Positions 36,897-45,290 of a stretch of 64,000 nucleotides of DNA are shown piece after piece. Position numbers and translations under genes: made by a program. The notes beneath the pieces were generated by a model. The model was not told the origin of the DNA, ran no database searches, and saw only the letters and a list, made by a program, of their open reading frames with translations. The stretch is from an uncultured Planctomycetota bacterium. Lineage in GTDB: Bacteria; Planctomycetota; Planctomycetia; Pirellulales; Thermoguttaceae. The number at the start of each line of letters is the position of its first letter. The stretch's first letter is position 1. The DNA lies in contig CADACS010000003.1 of assembly GCA_902786505.1 (NCBI GenBank), positions 1 through 64,000 of the forward strand, given 5' to 3'.

Positions 36897-37261
36897 CTGA
36901 CTGCGGGGCGTACGCGCAGGGTCGCGCCGTTTATTTGCGGCGTGTTCAAAAGCGGTTTAACAGCGCCATGCCAAGGCGCTCGGGAGCCGTTTGCCCGAAC
37001 CCCTGCGGTCAATAAATACGCGTCCTTTAAAAAAATTTTTCTGGGTTCGGCGGCGGTCGTTCTCTCTCGCAGAACAGCCGACCGTCGAAACGCCGATTAG
37101 AAGATCTAACGGCGCAAAACATTACCAAACATTATATTACAACGATTATAAACTCATAATATCGGCCGCCGTTCTCAAATGAAAACCGCAAGTTGCGCTC
37201 ATAAAAAGGATACGGCGGGAACGAATCAATAAAAACAACGGCCGCTTTACATAATTTTTTC

Positions 37262-37290
37262 TTGACAAGCGGAACTTCCAAGCATAGAAT
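37262..37290 (+). promoter_or_regulatory. Promoter of the HU gene
   Basis: A consensus TTGACA, 17-base spacer and TAGAAT, the best promoter in the window, as expected for an abundant nucleoid protein. The leader would be about 175 bases. Confidence 0.85.
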
Positions 37291-37472
37291 AGGATTTAGA
37301 AAGTTGAGAGGCGGGTTTAAAAAAGCCGTTCAGCTTATAGTGAGGCAATATGGCGGTTTTTCCGTCCCTCTGAAAGTTGGCGATACACGCTGTCGATCGC
37401 ATTTACTGTCAAGGGTGCTCATTTAACAGGATACGCCGAACGACTGAATCGGGCGTTTCCAAGGAATCAAAC

Positions 37473-37838
37473 ATGACAAAGAAAGAAATCTCAAAGCTCG
37501 TTTACAGCGACACCGGTCTGAACCAAACCGAAGCGCAACAGGCGGTTCAATCTACCTTTGCGTCCCTTACCAAGCTTTTGCTGAAGTACGGCCGCGTTGA
37601 ATTGCGCGGATTCGGCGTTTTCGAAATCAAGACGCGCGCCGAACGCAAAGCGCGTAATCCGCGGACCGGCGAAGAAGTCCAAGTTGCGGAACACGAAACC
37701 GTCGTCTTCAAGCCCAGCAAGCTCATTAAGAACAGTCTGGAAGCGAAACGCGCGCGCAAAGCCAAGGCTGGCGCCGCGAAGAAAGCCGGCAAAACCGCGG
37801 CCAAAGCGGTCAAGAAGGCCTCTAAGAAAAGCCGCTGA
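37473..37838 (+). CDS. HU-family nucleoid protein with lysine-rich tail
   Basis: A 121-residue HU/IHF-type DNA-bending protein. Residues 1-90 are the standard fold: MTKKEIS start, GLNQTEAQQAV helix, LLKYGRVELRGFGVFE, then the arm with RKARNPRTGE (the conserved RNPxTG loop that enters the minor groove) and VVFKPSK. The last 30 residues are an extra tail made almost only of Lys and Ala with repeated AAKKA-like units, like the tails of histone H1-like proteins. Such tails occur on HU in planctomycetes, actinobacteria and others and are thought to aid DNA compaction. The ATG at 37473 has an AGGA site; the frame is open further upstream but that is leader sequence. Monocistronic, with strong promoter and terminator. 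Confidence 0.95.
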   Translation: MTKKEISKLVYSDTGLNQTEAQQAVQSTFASLTKLLLKYGRVELRGFGVFEIKTRAERKARNPRTGEEVQVAEHETVVFKPSKLIKNSLEAKRARKAKAGAAKKAGKTAAKAVKKASKKSR

Positions 37839-37933
37839 TTATTCTCGGCTTGCCTGAACCTCCGACGCGCCTCAACACGGAACGGTCCTGAAACCGCGCC
37901 GCGTATGGGGAGACGTCGCGCTTGAAAACAGAG

Positions 37934-37980
37934 AAACGCGCTTCGTTCGGCCCTCCGACGAAGCGCGTTTTTTGTTTTTT
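37934..37980 (+). terminator. Terminator of the HU gene
   Basis: A perfect 13-bp stem (AAACGCGCTTCGT with its complement), 11-base loop and a T run. It may also stop transcription of apbE from the opposite side. Confidence 0.9.
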
Positions 37981-38093
37981 CACCGGAACCAAGCGAACGC
38001 GGACGTCAAAAACGAAAAACGCGCGCCGCTAAAACTAAAAGATAAACGGCGCGGCCGCTCTAACCTTTCTCTTGCGCGGCCCTTGAATCTCTC

Positions 38094-39284
38094 TTACGCG
38101 TTCTCAACGGCGCGGAATACGTCGGGACCGAGATTAAACGTAACGACTTCGTATCCCGGCGCGGCGTCGCGTTCGAGGACCAAGAGAGCGCCGACGTCCA
38201 ACCGGCGCGCGCAGAACGCTTCGCTCTTTTCGGGGCCCAGCACAAAGAACGCCGTCGAAAGCGCGTCCGCTTCCGTCGCCGTCGGCGCAAGTACGGTCGT
38301 CGAGAGAACGCCGAGCGTCGGATAGCCCGTCCGGGGATCGACGATGTGCGAATAGCGCTTGCCGCCCGCGCGAAAGAACTGATACGTCGAGCCAGACGTC
38401 GCCAGCGCGCGGTCGCGAAGCCACAGTGTGCCGAGTCTTCTTTCAGGATAGAGCGGATGGGCGATTCCAACCGTCCACCCGGTCGGTTCGAATCGAAGCC
38501 GTTCCGCGGCAAGCAGCGCGCCGTCGGGCTTAAGCGCGTCCGGAAGTATCGCGTCGAGCGTCTCTTCCGAAGAATCGCGGCGTCTGCGCAGACCGCTCTC
38601 TTCGTCAATCTCGGGCTCTTTGTCGTCCCGCGTCCCCGCGCTTAGCTCCGCGAGAACGTCAGGGGCGTAGTCGCCGGCCCTGCCCCCGCGCGCGACGACG
38701 CCGCTCTTGCCCCCCTGAATCAGAAAGTCAAAAACGCCGCGTTCTTCCAGTTTCGCGGACGCCGCGTCGAGCGCTATTCCCTTGCCGATCGCGCCGAAAT
38801 TCAGTTCGACCCCTTCTCGCTCAAAGGCGACCGTACGCGCCGCGTCGTCGAATCGCAATCTGTTCTGGCCCGAAAGCGCGAGCGCGCGCCGCAGCTTGTC
38901 CTCAGGGGGAAACTCGCCGTCCCGGTCGGCAAAGCCCCAAGCGCGCCAAAGGGGCGCGGCGGCGACGTCAAACGCGCCCTCCGTCTCTTTTCCGAGCCGA
39001 ACCGAGGTCTGGAGCCAGTTCCACAGCTCTTCGTCGACGCGCACGGGCGTTTCCGCGGCCAGTAAATTCACGCGGCTCACGGCCGACGTCGGCCGAAAGA
39101 CCGAGAGCGCGTCTTCGATCCGATCGACTTCGTCGAGCGCGTCGAGCGCCGCGTCCGCGCCGTCCTCGTCCGCCGACTCGTTGAGCGCGACTTCAAAATC
39201 GGACGCCATCGCTTCGCGCCGATAGACGGTCAGGGGGCCGGGCTGGGGCGCGTACTCTTCCCAGGAATTGCGTTCGTCGGTCAT
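38094..39284 (-). CDS. apbE: FAD:protein FMN transferase
   Basis: The 396-residue protein is of the ApbE family, which attaches FMN covalently to Thr residues of flavoproteins such as subunits of Na+-translocating NADH dehydrogenase and Rnf complexes. Visible signatures are MASDFEVAL near residue 26, the FDVAAAPLWRAWGF stretch, LNFGAIGKGIALD near 155-168, the IQGGKS segment, YSHIVDPRTGYP near 325 and ADALSTAFFVLG with the metal-binding Asp. An acidic insert of about 30 residues lies near 215-245. There is no lipobox or signal peptide, so unlike most ApbE proteins this copy looks cytoplasmic. It overlaps the ispF stop by four bases (ATGA). Confidence 0.9.
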   Translation of the reverse strand: MTDERNSWEEYAPQPGPLTVYRREAMASDFEVALNESADEDGADAALDALDEVDRIEDALSVFRPTSAVSRVNLLAAETPVRVDEELWNWLQTSVRLGKETEGAFDVAAAPLWRAWGFADRDGEFPPEDKLRRALALSGQNRLRFDDAARTVAFEREGVELNFGAIGKGIALDAASAKLEERGVFDFLIQGGKSGVVARGGRAGDYAPDVLAELSAGTRDDKEPEIDEESGLRRRRDSSEETLDAILPDALKPDGALLAAERLRFEPTGWTVGIAHPLYPERRLGTLWLRDRALATSGSTYQFFRAGGKRYSHIVDPRTGYPTLGVLSTTVLAPTATEADALSTAFFVLGPEKSEAFCARRLDVGALLVLERDAAPGYEVVTFNLGPDVFRAVENA

Positions 39285-39787
39285 TGCGCCTGTTCCTTCG
39301 CTCCTTCTTTCCCGACGGGCTCTAAAAGTACGACGGCGCGCGCCTCGATCGCCTCCATGCGCCCGACCGGTCCGACCTTCTCGCCCGTCTTCGCTTTGAC
39401 GTTGACCTGATCCGGTCTCACGCCGAGAATCGCGGCGATGCGATCGCGCATCCGCGTTTTAAGCGCGCCTAATTTCGGACGTTCCGCGCAGACGACGCAG
39501 TCGAGATTCGAAACGCGCCAGCCCGCCTGCTCGACCGCCTCGTTGCACAGCGCGAGAATCTCCGCGGAATCGCGCCCGCGGTTCTCTTCCGCCGTATCGG
39601 GAAAACGGTCGCCGATATCCCCCAGCGCGGCGGCGCCCAACAGGGCGTCGGCTATCGCGTGAAGGAGGACGTCCGCGTCCGAATGGCCTAAGAGCGCGTG
39701 CGAGAAAGGAATCGTTACGCCGCCAAGCCGCAGCGAAGAGCCTTCGGTAAATCGGTGAAGGTCGCAGCCGTAACCAACTCGATACAT
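39281..39787 (-). CDS. ispF: 2-C-methyl-D-erythritol 2,4-cyclodiphosphate synthase
   Basis: A 168-residue IspF, standard length, of the non-mevalonate isoprenoid pathway; it converts CDP-methylerythritol 2-phosphate to the cyclic diphosphate with release of CMP. Zinc ligands are plain: GYGCDLHRF (Asp and His) at the start and LGHSDADVLLHAIADALLGAAALGDIG, with the second His, at about 35-55. The substrate loop FPDT and the C-terminal KAKTGEKVGPVGR follow. The start at 39787 fits the usual N-terminus. It is translationally coupled to apbE, an unrelated function. Confidence 0.96.
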   Translation of the reverse strand: MYRVGYGCDLHRFTEGSSLRLGGVTIPFSHALLGHSDADVLLHAIADALLGAAALGDIGDRFPDTAEENRGRDSAEILALCNEAVEQAGWRVSNLDCVVCAERPKLGALKTRMRDRIAAILGVRPDQVNVKAKTGEKVGPVGRMEAIEARAVVLLEPVGKEGAKEQAQ

Positions 39788-39844
39788 AATTCGCCCTTTC
39801 CTATGTCGACCTCCGCGCGCGACGCGGCGGAAATCTGCTTTTTC

Positions 39845-40768
39845 TCACGCGGCGCGCTCTTCGGCGGCGCGGTCGGCGCGCGCCTGCCAGGCAAGCTGCG
39901 CCGCGTTCCATAAGTTATGCCATAAAACGTATAACGTCGGACCGAGCGCGGCAAGCGGCCCGGCGTAAAGCGTCGCGAACGCGATCATGACGGCCGTGTT
40001 CTTCTGACCGAGCGTCTGGCTCGATTCCGGACGGTATTTCTTCTCGCCGACCAGGTAGCCGGCGGTAAAGTTAAAAACGCACGCGAGTAAGGAAATCGCG
40101 CCGACGCTCAACAGGATTTGCGGCCCGACTCCGTTGGCCGGATCGCGAATGAACGCCGAAGCGCGGCACGCGATTACCGTAACCATAAAGACCCACGCGG
40201 CAAAAGTAACGTTCTTAAACCGCTTAGGCCACGCCGCGGCGCTCGGCGCGGCGGCGCGCCATACGCGCGCGAGCGCTATCGGAACGACCATCGTCAGGGC
40301 GACGCTGCGCGCGACGTCCAAGACGTCCGAAAGGAATCCCTCGTTCGTCGACGCGCCTTCAAGAGCCCACGGCAGGAGAAGCGGAAGCGTCAGCATAACG
40401 ACGAACGTCGTCAGCATGAGCCCTGCGGCGATATATTCGACCTCGCGTTTCAAAAAGCTCGCGATCGCGGGCGCGGCGGTCGCCGTCGGAGCCATGCCCG
40501 TAAAGAACGCCGCCAGCGCAAGTTCGTGATCCCCGCTCAGCGCCGCGACCAGCTTATAGCCCAAGACGCCGGCAAGCAGGTTCAAAACGACGATCGCGAC
40601 ATGGCTCGCGCGTATCCTGATTTTATGGAAATTCAGTCCCAGGAACGTCATGAACAGCATGAACCCCACCGTCCAGGGAATAATCCACTTGAGCGCGGCG
40701 CCCTGCGGAAAAAACCAGCCTACGACAAAGGCTCCTATCAACGAAAGGGGGCGAATCATCGCCGACAT
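39845..40768 (-). CDS. BASS-family transporter (bile acid:Na+ symporter-like)
   Basis: A 307-residue membrane protein with about nine or ten helices, of the bile acid:sodium symporter (BASS) superfamily. Signature areas include FMTFLGLNF near residue 42, GMAPTATAAPAIASFL near 92, and a second inverted-repeat crossover around NTAVMIAFATLYAGP. Members carry organic anions such as bile acids, pantoate, pyruvate or arsenite-like ions with sodium; the substrate here is not readable. The ATG at 40768 has a GAGG site; the TTG two codons upstream is less likely. It lies 57 bases before ispF and 48 after priA. Confidence 0.85.
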   Translation of the reverse strand: MSAMIRPLSLIGAFVVGWFFPQGAALKWIIPWTVGFMLFMTFLGLNFHKIRIRASHVAIVVLNLLAGVLGYKLVAALSGDHELALAAFFTGMAPTATAAPAIASFLKREVEYIAAGLMLTTFVVMLTLPLLLPWALEGASTNEGFLSDVLDVARSVALTMVVPIALARVWRAAAPSAAAWPKRFKNVTFAAWVFMVTVIACRASAFIRDPANGVGPQILLSVGAISLLACVFNFTAGYLVGEKKYRPESSQTLGQKNTAVMIAFATLYAGPLAALGPTLYVLWHNLWNAAQLAWQARADRAAEERAA

Positions 40769-40816
40769 TGGCAAACCTCGGCTTTCTCAATCGAAACGCG
40801 GTCTTAACGTTTGACT

Positions 40817-43414
40817 TCAAAGAGAATCAAGCGGATCGACGTCGACTATCCACTGCACGTCCCGCGGCGTCTTCAGCTTCGCGGCGCACACGCGCTCGGC
40901 GGCCTCGCGCAGCAAGTCTCCGGGCGCGCCGAGCGCCTGGAGATGAAATCGGTAGTTCCCGCGCAGTTTCGCGAACGGGGCGGGAGCGGGCCCTAAAATT
41001 TTCGCGGCGAGCGGCGGTCTTGGCCGCTGAACGGCCTGCGGGGAAATAAACGTTCGCCCTGCGGCGTCGCGGAACATTTCGTTCCCGGCGGGCGGCGGGG
41101 GCGGCGCGCTCGGATTGAACCCGCGTTCTAAATTGACGGCGCGAATCGCTCCGCGCAGCTCTTCGGCGAGACGCTTGGCAAATTCGTCGGCGTCTTGCTC
41201 GCTCGGACTGCGCACAATAAACCGAATCGCCGACATAAACGGCGGAAAGCCCGTCATGCGGCGCAGTTTCAGCTCGCTTTCCGCGAATTCTTCGTATTCG
41301 CCGCGAGAGGCCGCGACGATCGCCGGATGATCCGGCTGATACGTCTGAACGACCACCTTGCCCTCTTTGTCGCCCCGGCCCGCCCGGCCGGACGCCTGCA
41401 GGATGAGATCGAACGTCCGTTCCGAAGCGCGGAAATCCGGGAGATGAAGCGCCACGTCCGCGTTGATAATCCCGACGAGCACGACGTTGGGAAAGTCGAG
41501 TCCTTTGGCGATCATCTGCGTGCCGAGGAGAACGCGGTACTCCCCGCGGCGAAAAGCCGAAAGGAACTTCTCGTGCGCGTCTTTCGCCTGCGTCGTGTCG
41601 GAATCCATACGCAGAAGGGGAACGTTCGGAAAACGCGTCGCGAATTCCTGCTCTAACTTTTGGGTCCCGAAACCGCCGTATTTAATCGCGTTCGCGCCGC
41701 AATAGGGACATGTTTTCGGCGCGGGAATCTGATAGTCGCAGTAGTGGCAAATCGCTATCTGCTGCGTAATGTGGTGCGTCAGCGCGACGTCGCAGTCGGG
41801 GCATTTGAGCGTCTCGCCGCACGAGGGACATTGAATATGCGTCGAATAGCCGCGGCGATTGAGCAGCAGCACGACCTGATTGGTCGGATCGGCGTCGAGC
41901 GCGGCCTCGATATCGCGGCACAGACGCTGGCAGAGCGCGCCGACGGAGAATCCGGACGCCGTTTTCGTTCGCATATCGACGACGTAAACGGGCGGCATGG
42001 GCAAATTGCGAACGCGGCGGCTGAGCGTAAGGAGCCGGTAATTATTCAGTTGGACGTTGCGCCAGCTTTCAAGAGAGGGCGTCGCGGATCCTAAAACGAG
42101 GGGCGCGTTCTCGCGCTGGGCGCGCCAGCGCGCGACGACCCGCGCGTGATACCGCGGAACGACGTCCTGCTTGAACGACGTCTCGTGCTCTTCGTCGATT
42201 ACGATGAGGCCAAGCCGCGGCGTCGGGGCAAAGATCGCGCTGCGCGCGCCCACGACGACCTTTGCTTTTCCGGTCGCAATCTTCTCCCATTCGGCTTTCC
42301 GTTCAAGATCGGTGAGCCGGCTGTGCAGTACGGCGACCGCGCCGAGCCGCGCGCGGAAACGCTGGACCGTCTGCGGCGTAAGGCTGATTTCCGGAACGAG
42401 AACGATCGCCTGCTTGCCGTACGAAACGACCTCTTCTATCGCGCGGATATAGACTTCCGTCTTTCCGCTGCCGGTCGCGCCGCGCAAAAGGAAGGTCGGC
42501 GCCTCTTCGTTGCGGAGCGCGCCGAGAATCGCGTCGAGCGCCGACTGCTGTTCGTCGTTGAGAACGTGCGGCTTGCCCGGCTCGACGTGTTTTTCCGCTT
42601 CGATAAGTTCCGTATAGAAATCGCTTACGCGGCGAACGCGGCGCAATTTAAGAATCCCCAGATTTTTGAGCGCGGTTATCGGCGCGATCGAACATTTGGC
42701 GATTCGCGCAAGTTCCGACGCGGTCGGAGGTTCGTCCAGTTTGCGCAGCTCGTCGAGAACGAAACGCTGCTTCGGCGTGAGGAGGTCGTACTGGCTTTTG
42801 TTCTTAACAGAATCGACGCGCGCGAGCAGCTTGTCGGCGTTGGGCGCAAGCTCATAGACGGTCGTGAGCCGCGTCCCGATCGAATCGCGCACGCCGACCG
42901 GAACGATTCCGTCGAGCGTCGCGCCGATCGGAGAAAGATATCGCTTCGCGAGCCAAAGCCCGAGTTCAAGCAGTTTAGGCGAGAGAACAGGCTTGCGGTC
43001 GACGGCGTCGGTAAGCTCTTTAAGTTTAAAGATTTTCTTCGTTTGCGGCGGTTCCGGTTCCGGTTCGGGCGCCGGGACGTCCGCTTCGGCAAAGAGAGGC
43101 GTGGCCGACTGGGACTTAGCCGGCGCGCGTTTCGCCGGTTTCGCAGGCGCGGCGTCCTGCGCGAATTCGCTCGCGTCGCGCTGGACGACCTCGACGCAAT
43201 ACGCGGTTACAGAACGGTTTCGAACGCCAAGGGGCGCCAAAACGCGCACGCCCGGAACGACCGCGTCCGCGAGCCGGTCCGGAATCTTATAGTCGAAAAC
43301 GCCGTCCGGACCGTCGACAAACGCCACTTTCGCAACGTTTATCTCACGTTTCGGATCGTACGTTTCCCACGCGGGAAAGGACGCGTCAAAGAAGGAATGG
43401 CCGGAACCTGTCAT
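40817..43414 (-). CDS. priA: Primosomal protein N' (replication restart helicase)
   Basis: The 865-residue protein is a complete PriA, the superfamily-2 helicase that reloads the replisome at stalled forks. The N-terminal DNA-binding domain has an extra Pro/Ala/Glu-rich insert (about 85-125). Helicase motifs: GATGSGKTEVY (Walker A), VIDEEHETSFKQ (DEEH box), VLGSATPSLES, and in the second RecA lobe LGTQMIAKGLDFPNV and QASGRAGRG. The zinc-binding insert contains four CxxC pairs, CPSC..CPDC..CHYC..CPYC. The tail also has an extra Pro-rich stretch near residue 790. The small gene upstream overlaps its start by four bases, so the two are translationally coupled. Confidence 0.96.
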   Translation of the reverse strand: MTGSGHSFFDASFPAWETYDPKREINVAKVAFVDGPDGVFDYKIPDRLADAVVPGVRVLAPLGVRNRSVTAYCVEVVQRDASEFAQDAAPAKPAKRAPAKSQSATPLFAEADVPAPEPEPEPPQTKKIFKLKELTDAVDRKPVLSPKLLELGLWLAKRYLSPIGATLDGIVPVGVRDSIGTRLTTVYELAPNADKLLARVDSVKNKSQYDLLTPKQRFVLDELRKLDEPPTASELARIAKCSIAPITALKNLGILKLRRVRRVSDFYTELIEAEKHVEPGKPHVLNDEQQSALDAILGALRNEEAPTFLLRGATGSGKTEVYIRAIEEVVSYGKQAIVLVPEISLTPQTVQRFRARLGAVAVLHSRLTDLERKAEWEKIATGKAKVVVGARSAIFAPTPRLGLIVIDEEHETSFKQDVVPRYHARVVARWRAQRENAPLVLGSATPSLESWRNVQLNNYRLLTLSRRVRNLPMPPVYVVDMRTKTASGFSVGALCQRLCRDIEAALDADPTNQVVLLLNRRGYSTHIQCPSCGETLKCPDCDVALTHHITQQIAICHYCDYQIPAPKTCPYCGANAIKYGGFGTQKLEQEFATRFPNVPLLRMDSDTTQAKDAHEKFLSAFRRGEYRVLLGTQMIAKGLDFPNVVLVGIINADVALHLPDFRASERTFDLILQASGRAGRGDKEGKVVVQTYQPDHPAIVAASRGEYEEFAESELKLRRMTGFPPFMSAIRFIVRSPSEQDADEFAKRLAEELRGAIRAVNLERGFNPSAPPPPPAGNEMFRDAAGRTFISPQAVQRPRPPLAAKILGPAPAPFAKLRGNYRFHLQALGAPGDLLREAAERVCAAKLKTPRDVQWIVDVDPLDSL

Positions 43415-43584
43415 TTGTCAATCGCCGTCCCTTTCTTCAAAAAGTTGGAGTCCGAGCACGAGAGGAGGAGCTGCAGCAGATCTTGAACGGGCGCGGCGCG
43501 CAATTCTTCGGAAACTGTTTTTCTAACGCCGTTTCGGAAGAGTTTGAACTCTAAAAGACCGAGAATCCGCTCGTATTCGTTCAT
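43411..43584 (-). CDS. Small 57-residue protein coupled to priA
   Basis: A short frame of 57 residues with a GGGAGAG ribosome site and an ATG stop-start overlap (ATGA) with priA. The product, beginning MNEYERILGLLEFKL, is mostly helical with Leu heptads (DLLQLLLSCSDS) and no membrane segment. I do not recognise it. The ribosome site, the exact coupling and the absence of other use of this spacer support a real gene; a role with PriA is only inference. Confidence 0.6.
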   Translation of the reverse strand: MNEYERILGLLEFKLFRNGVRKTVSEELRAAPVQDLLQLLLSCSDSNFLKKGTAIDK

Positions 43585-43655
43585 AAAACTCTCCCGCGTC
43601 GGCGCGGGGCCCGGTCAAAGGGCGCTCGCGCCGATAATATCCCTATCGGCGCGCG

Positions 43656-45203
43656 TCATTTCCATAATTTGCGATCAAGCGTTCTATATTGAATCGCTTC
43701 CCAAAGATGCTGTTCCCCTATCGTTTCGTCCCCTTCCAAATCGGCGATCGTTCGCGCCACGCGCAAAATTTTATCGTGAGCGCGCGCGGAGAAGCCGAAG
43801 TCGTTCATCGCTTTTTCGAGGAGCCGGCCGCATTCGGGAGAAAGCCGCGCCCAAAGGTCGAGATGCCGTCGGCGCATACTGGAATTAACGAGAATATTCG
43901 TTCCCTCAAACCGCGCTTCCTGAATTTTTCGCGCGCGGAGAACGTCGGCGCGAATCTCGGCGCTCGACGTCTGCGGTTCGGTCGACGAAAGTTCGGAGTA
44001 CGTAACGGGCGGCGTTTCTATATGGACGTCGATGCGGTCGAGGAGCGGCCCGCTCACGCGCGCCATATACCGCTCGATCTGCTGGGGCGTGCAGCGGCAT
44101 TCGCGCCTGGGATCGGTGCGGAATCCGCAGGGGCACGGGTTCATCGCCGCAATGAGAATGAACTTGGCCGGGAACGTCTCCGTGCGGTTCGATCGGGTAA
44201 TCGTCGCTTTGCCGTCTTCAAGGGGCTGACGGAGCGCTTCGAGCGTCTTGCGGTTGAACTCGGGCAGCTCGTCCAAAAAGAGAACGCCGTTATTGGCAAG
44301 GCTTATTTCGCCGGGCGTCGGATGCGCGCCGCCGCCGACAAGCCCCGGTTCGCTGATCGAATGATGCGGTTCGCGGAACGGACGCGTCGCAATGAGCGGC
44401 ATGTCCGACGTCACCTTGCCGACCGCGCTGTAGATCTCCGTCGTCTCGAGCGCCTCGTCGAGCGTCGGAGGGGGCAGAATCGTCGCCAAACGCTTCGCCA
44501 GCATCGTTTTGCCCGTTCCGGGAGGCCCGAACATAAGGACGTTGTGCGCGCCCGCCGCGGCGATTGTCATGGCGCGTTTCGCGGTCTCCTGACCGTGCAC
44601 TTCGGAAAAGTCGACGTCGTACTGCGCGAGACGCTCAAATTCGTCGCCCAAAAGGCCCGGCGTCGGTTCGATCGGCAATTCGCCGCTCAGAAATCCGACC
44701 GCCTCGCCGATCGACGTAACGGGTATCGCGTCGATTCCGTCGACAAGCGCGGCCTCTTTGGCGTTCTCGTGGGGTACGACGACCCCGCGCAGCCCCATCG
44801 CTTTCGCGCGGCGCGCAAACGCCAGAACGCCGCGGCACGGGCGCGTCGACCCGTCAAGGGCCAACTCGCCGACAATCGCGTAGTCGTCAAAATTAAGCTC
44901 CGCGCGGCCGGCCGCCGCTATCTGCCCCAACGCGATGGGAAGATCGAAAGAAGAGGCCTGTTTCGGAAGATCCGCCGGCGCGAGATTGACCAGAAACGCG
45001 CCGCGTATACCGCGGAACCCGGAGTTACCGACCGCGACGCGAACGCGAAACGCGCTTTCGCGAACGACCGCGTCGGCAAGCCCGACGATCGTCGTCGTCT
45101 GTTCGATTGCGGACCCGTCGTCGGAAGGAGAAAACGAGACTTCCACGTCGATCGGATAGGCGGAAGCGCCTTGAAGCGAGAACGTCTTTAATTTCGTCAG
45201 CAT
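43656..45203 (-). CDS. comM: YifB/ComM-family Mg-chelatase-like AAA ATPase
   Basis: The 515-residue protein matches ComM/YifB, a hexameric AAA+ helicase that promotes branch migration during natural transformation. The N-terminal Lon-protease-like domain begins FSLQGASAYPIDVEV; the AAA core has FGPPGTGKTMLAKR (Walker A) near residue 222, the loop ATILPPPTLDEALE, FREPHHSISEPGLVGGG near 270, and FLDELPEFNRKTLEALRQPLE (Walker B and pore). The C-terminal lid includes the zinc-like ANPCPCGF..CRCTPQQI segment and DRIDVHIE. It is full length. The next gene downstream on the strand is the small gene upstream of priA, 71 bases on. Confidence 0.93.
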   Translation of the reverse strand: MLTKLKTFSLQGASAYPIDVEVSFSPSDDGSAIEQTTTIVGLADAVVRESAFRVRVAVGNSGFRGIRGAFLVNLAPADLPKQASSFDLPIALGQIAAAGRAELNFDDYAIVGELALDGSTRPCRGVLAFARRAKAMGLRGVVVPHENAKEAALVDGIDAIPVTSIGEAVGFLSGELPIEPTPGLLGDEFERLAQYDVDFSEVHGQETAKRAMTIAAAGAHNVLMFGPPGTGKTMLAKRLATILPPPTLDEALETTEIYSAVGKVTSDMPLIATRPFREPHHSISEPGLVGGGAHPTPGEISLANNGVLFLDELPEFNRKTLEALRQPLEDGKATITRSNRTETFPAKFILIAAMNPCPCGFRTDPRRECRCTPQQIERYMARVSGPLLDRIDVHIETPPVTYSELSSTEPQTSSAEIRADVLRARKIQEARFEGTNILVNSSMRRRHLDLWARLSPECGRLLEKAMNDFGFSARAHDKILRVARTIADLEGDETIGEQHLWEAIQYRTLDRKLWK

Positions 45204-45290
45204 TGTTGTTTAGGCTCCACCGAAACGCGCGGTTCCGCGTTCGTTGTCCCGCGTCGCGGCGCGGCGCGGACGGTTTGAAAGACGCGAAGC

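Larger units (their letters stand above)
36848..37472. other. Long intergenic region upstream of HU
   Basis: About 625 bases with no gene. A hairpin (CGCCGTCC with GGGCGGCG) lies at 36850-36870 right after the DUF1559-like gene, the right 19-bp direct repeat at 36878, and the HU promoter at 37262. Between about 36960 and 37240 I see nothing I can name. Confidence 0.5.

Noticed and set aside
36848..37250. Search for a small RNA or riboswitch in the spacer before HU
   Set aside because: Only weak hairpins were visible and no known motif; insufficient support for a feature.
37350..37373. Seven-codon frame MAVFPSL in the HU leader, with a GAGG-like site
   Set aside because: Too short to distinguish from chance; no attenuator structure was seen around it.
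42146..43486. Plus-strand open frame of 446 codons opposite priA
   Set aside because: Antisense shadow; it would overlap nearly half of a complete PriA and lacks family motifs.
43689..45191. Plus-strand open frame of 500 codons opposite comM
   Set aside because: Antisense shadow of a full-length YifB/ComM protein.
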